From the NCBI GenBank assembly GCA_018056145.1, contig JAGPGE010000362.1, forward strand, positions 1 to 6,346: a stretch of 6,346 bases of DNA, in the 5' to 3' direction. This DNA is from Armatimonadota bacterium (lineage in GTDB: Bacteria > Armatimonadota > Zipacnadia > Zipacnadales > JABUFB01). Shown in pieces: positions 5,700 through 6,346 of the stretch. The position numbers and the translations under genes are program-made. Every line of letters begins with the position of its first letter. Position 1 is the first letter of the stretch. The notes under the pieces are model-generated. The model made no database searches. It saw only the letters and a list, made by a program, of their open reading frames with translations, and had not been told where the DNA came from.

Positions 5700-6346
5700 A
5701 TGCTCAAAGTCGGAATCATCGGCGTTCGGCAGATCGGCAACCTGCACGCCGACTGCTACCAGTCCAGCCCCCACGCCCGCGTCGTCGCGGTCTGCGATAT
5801 CATCCCGGAGCGCGCCGATCATGCGGCGCACCGGCTCGGTGTGCGCGCTTACCACAACATGCACCAGATGCTGGACAACGAAGATCTTGACATTGTTGAC
5901 GTGTGCACAGGCGGTAAGGAGAACGGCGGCGATCACTACGCTCCCGTGATGGCGGGGCTCGAAGCCGGCTGCCACGTGCTGTGCGAGAAGCCCATCAGCA
6001 ACAATATCGAGTTCGCGCGGCGGATGGTTGCGAAGGCTGCCGACCGCGGCCTGTGCTTTGGGATCAACCTCAACTATCGTTTCGCGCCGGCTTGCGTGCG
6101 GGCGAGACAGTGGATCGACGAGGGCCGGCTGGGTGAGGTCAACTTCGTCAATAAGTGCCTGTGGATCGCAAATGCCCGGGATGACGAATGGTTCCACCTG
6201 CGCGCCCTGCACCCCCACAGCATTGACGTCCTCCGGGTGCTCTGCGGCGACGTGCGGTTTGTTCATGCCTTCCTGAAGCGCTCCGAAGGCCGGACTTGCT
6301 GGTCGAACGCCTCCATCAACCTCAAGTTCGCGAGCGGCGTCGTGGG
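5700..6346 (+). CDS. Gfo/Idh/MocA-family oxidoreductase, copy 2 (3' end outside window)
   Basis: An open frame from ATG 5700 to the window end gives 215 residues and two extra bases, so roughly the last third of the protein is missing. It aligns with copy 1 without gaps, with 120 of 215 identities by hand count (about 56%). The Rossmann start is GIIGVRQIGNLHAD (5-18), with R10 replacing the middle glycine of GxGxxG. D33 at the end of strand 2, CEKPIS (95-100), GINLNYRF (121-128) and HPHSIDVLRVLCG (171-183, with H173 and D176) are conserved. The start is supported by GGAG at 5688-5691, 8 nt upstream, and by alignment of MLK with copy 1. The two genes look like a tandem duplication that has diverged, perhaps acting on related substrates or as a hetero-oligomer; that part is inference. 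Confidence 0.92.
   Translation, partial: MLKVGIIGVRQIGNLHADCYQSSPHARVVAVCDIIPERADHAAHRLGVRAYHNMHQMLDNEDLDIVDVCTGGKENGGDHYAPVMAGLEAGCHVLCEKPISNNIEFARRMVAKAADRGLCFGINLNYRFAPACVRARQWIDEGRLGEVNFVNKCLWIANARDDEWFHLRALHPHSIDVLRVLCGDVRFVHAFLKRSEGRTCWSNASINLKFASGVV

Overview
The window is GC-rich bacterial DNA with every confident gene on the plus strand. It holds eight protein-coding genes, the first and last cut by the window edges. Nothing fixes the species. High GC, a cmk-plsC pair, a secreted HEAT-repeat protein and paired Gfo/Idh/MocA oxidoreductases would fit a non-model environmental phylum such as Armatimonadota or a planctomycete-like group, but this is a guess from general knowledge. No tRNA, rRNA, CRISPR array, insertion sequence or integrase was seen.

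Region 1 (1-2779) is a tightly packed five-gene run: the 3' half of cytidylate kinase (cmk), a PlsC-type 1-acylglycerol-3-phosphate acyltransferase, a small VOC/glyoxalase-fold metalloenzyme, an exported HEAT-repeat protein, and a short nitroreductase-family flavoprotein. The gaps are 4, 2, 20 and 2 nt, and Shine-Dalgarno sequences often lie inside the preceding gene, so one transcript with translational coupling is likely. Cmk (CMP/dCMP phosphorylation) and PlsC (phosphatidic acid synthesis) both feed phospholipid supply, since CTP is used to make CDP-diacylglycerol. The last three genes have no obvious link to that pathway.

Region 2 (2780-4329) starts with a 149-nt leader that carries a TTGACA promoter-like box inside a perfect 7-bp inverted repeat. 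It continues with a complete MgtE-type magnesium transporter: N domain, CBS pair and membrane domain. No M-box magnesium riboswitch was recognised in the leader.

Region 3 (4330-4651) is a 322-nt stretch without a confident gene. It has a plausible sigma-70-like promoter for the downstream genes, and its left part reads like protein on the minus strand, possibly the eroded end of a convergent gene.

Region 4 (4652-6346) is a tandem pair of Gfo/Idh/MocA-family NAD(P)-dependent oxidoreductases. They are about 56% identical over the 215 residues visible in both. Both keep the EKP and HxxD motifs, but both have a basic residue in place of the middle glycine of the dinucleotide fingerprint. The second copy runs off the window, so the cluster continues downstream. 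The substrate cannot be told from sequence; sugar or cyclitol oxidation is the general family expectation.

No clearly new system is visible. The most interesting items are the paired oxidoreductases with the altered fingerprint, the dyad over the mgtE promoter, and the possible gene remnant between mgtE and the oxidoreductases.
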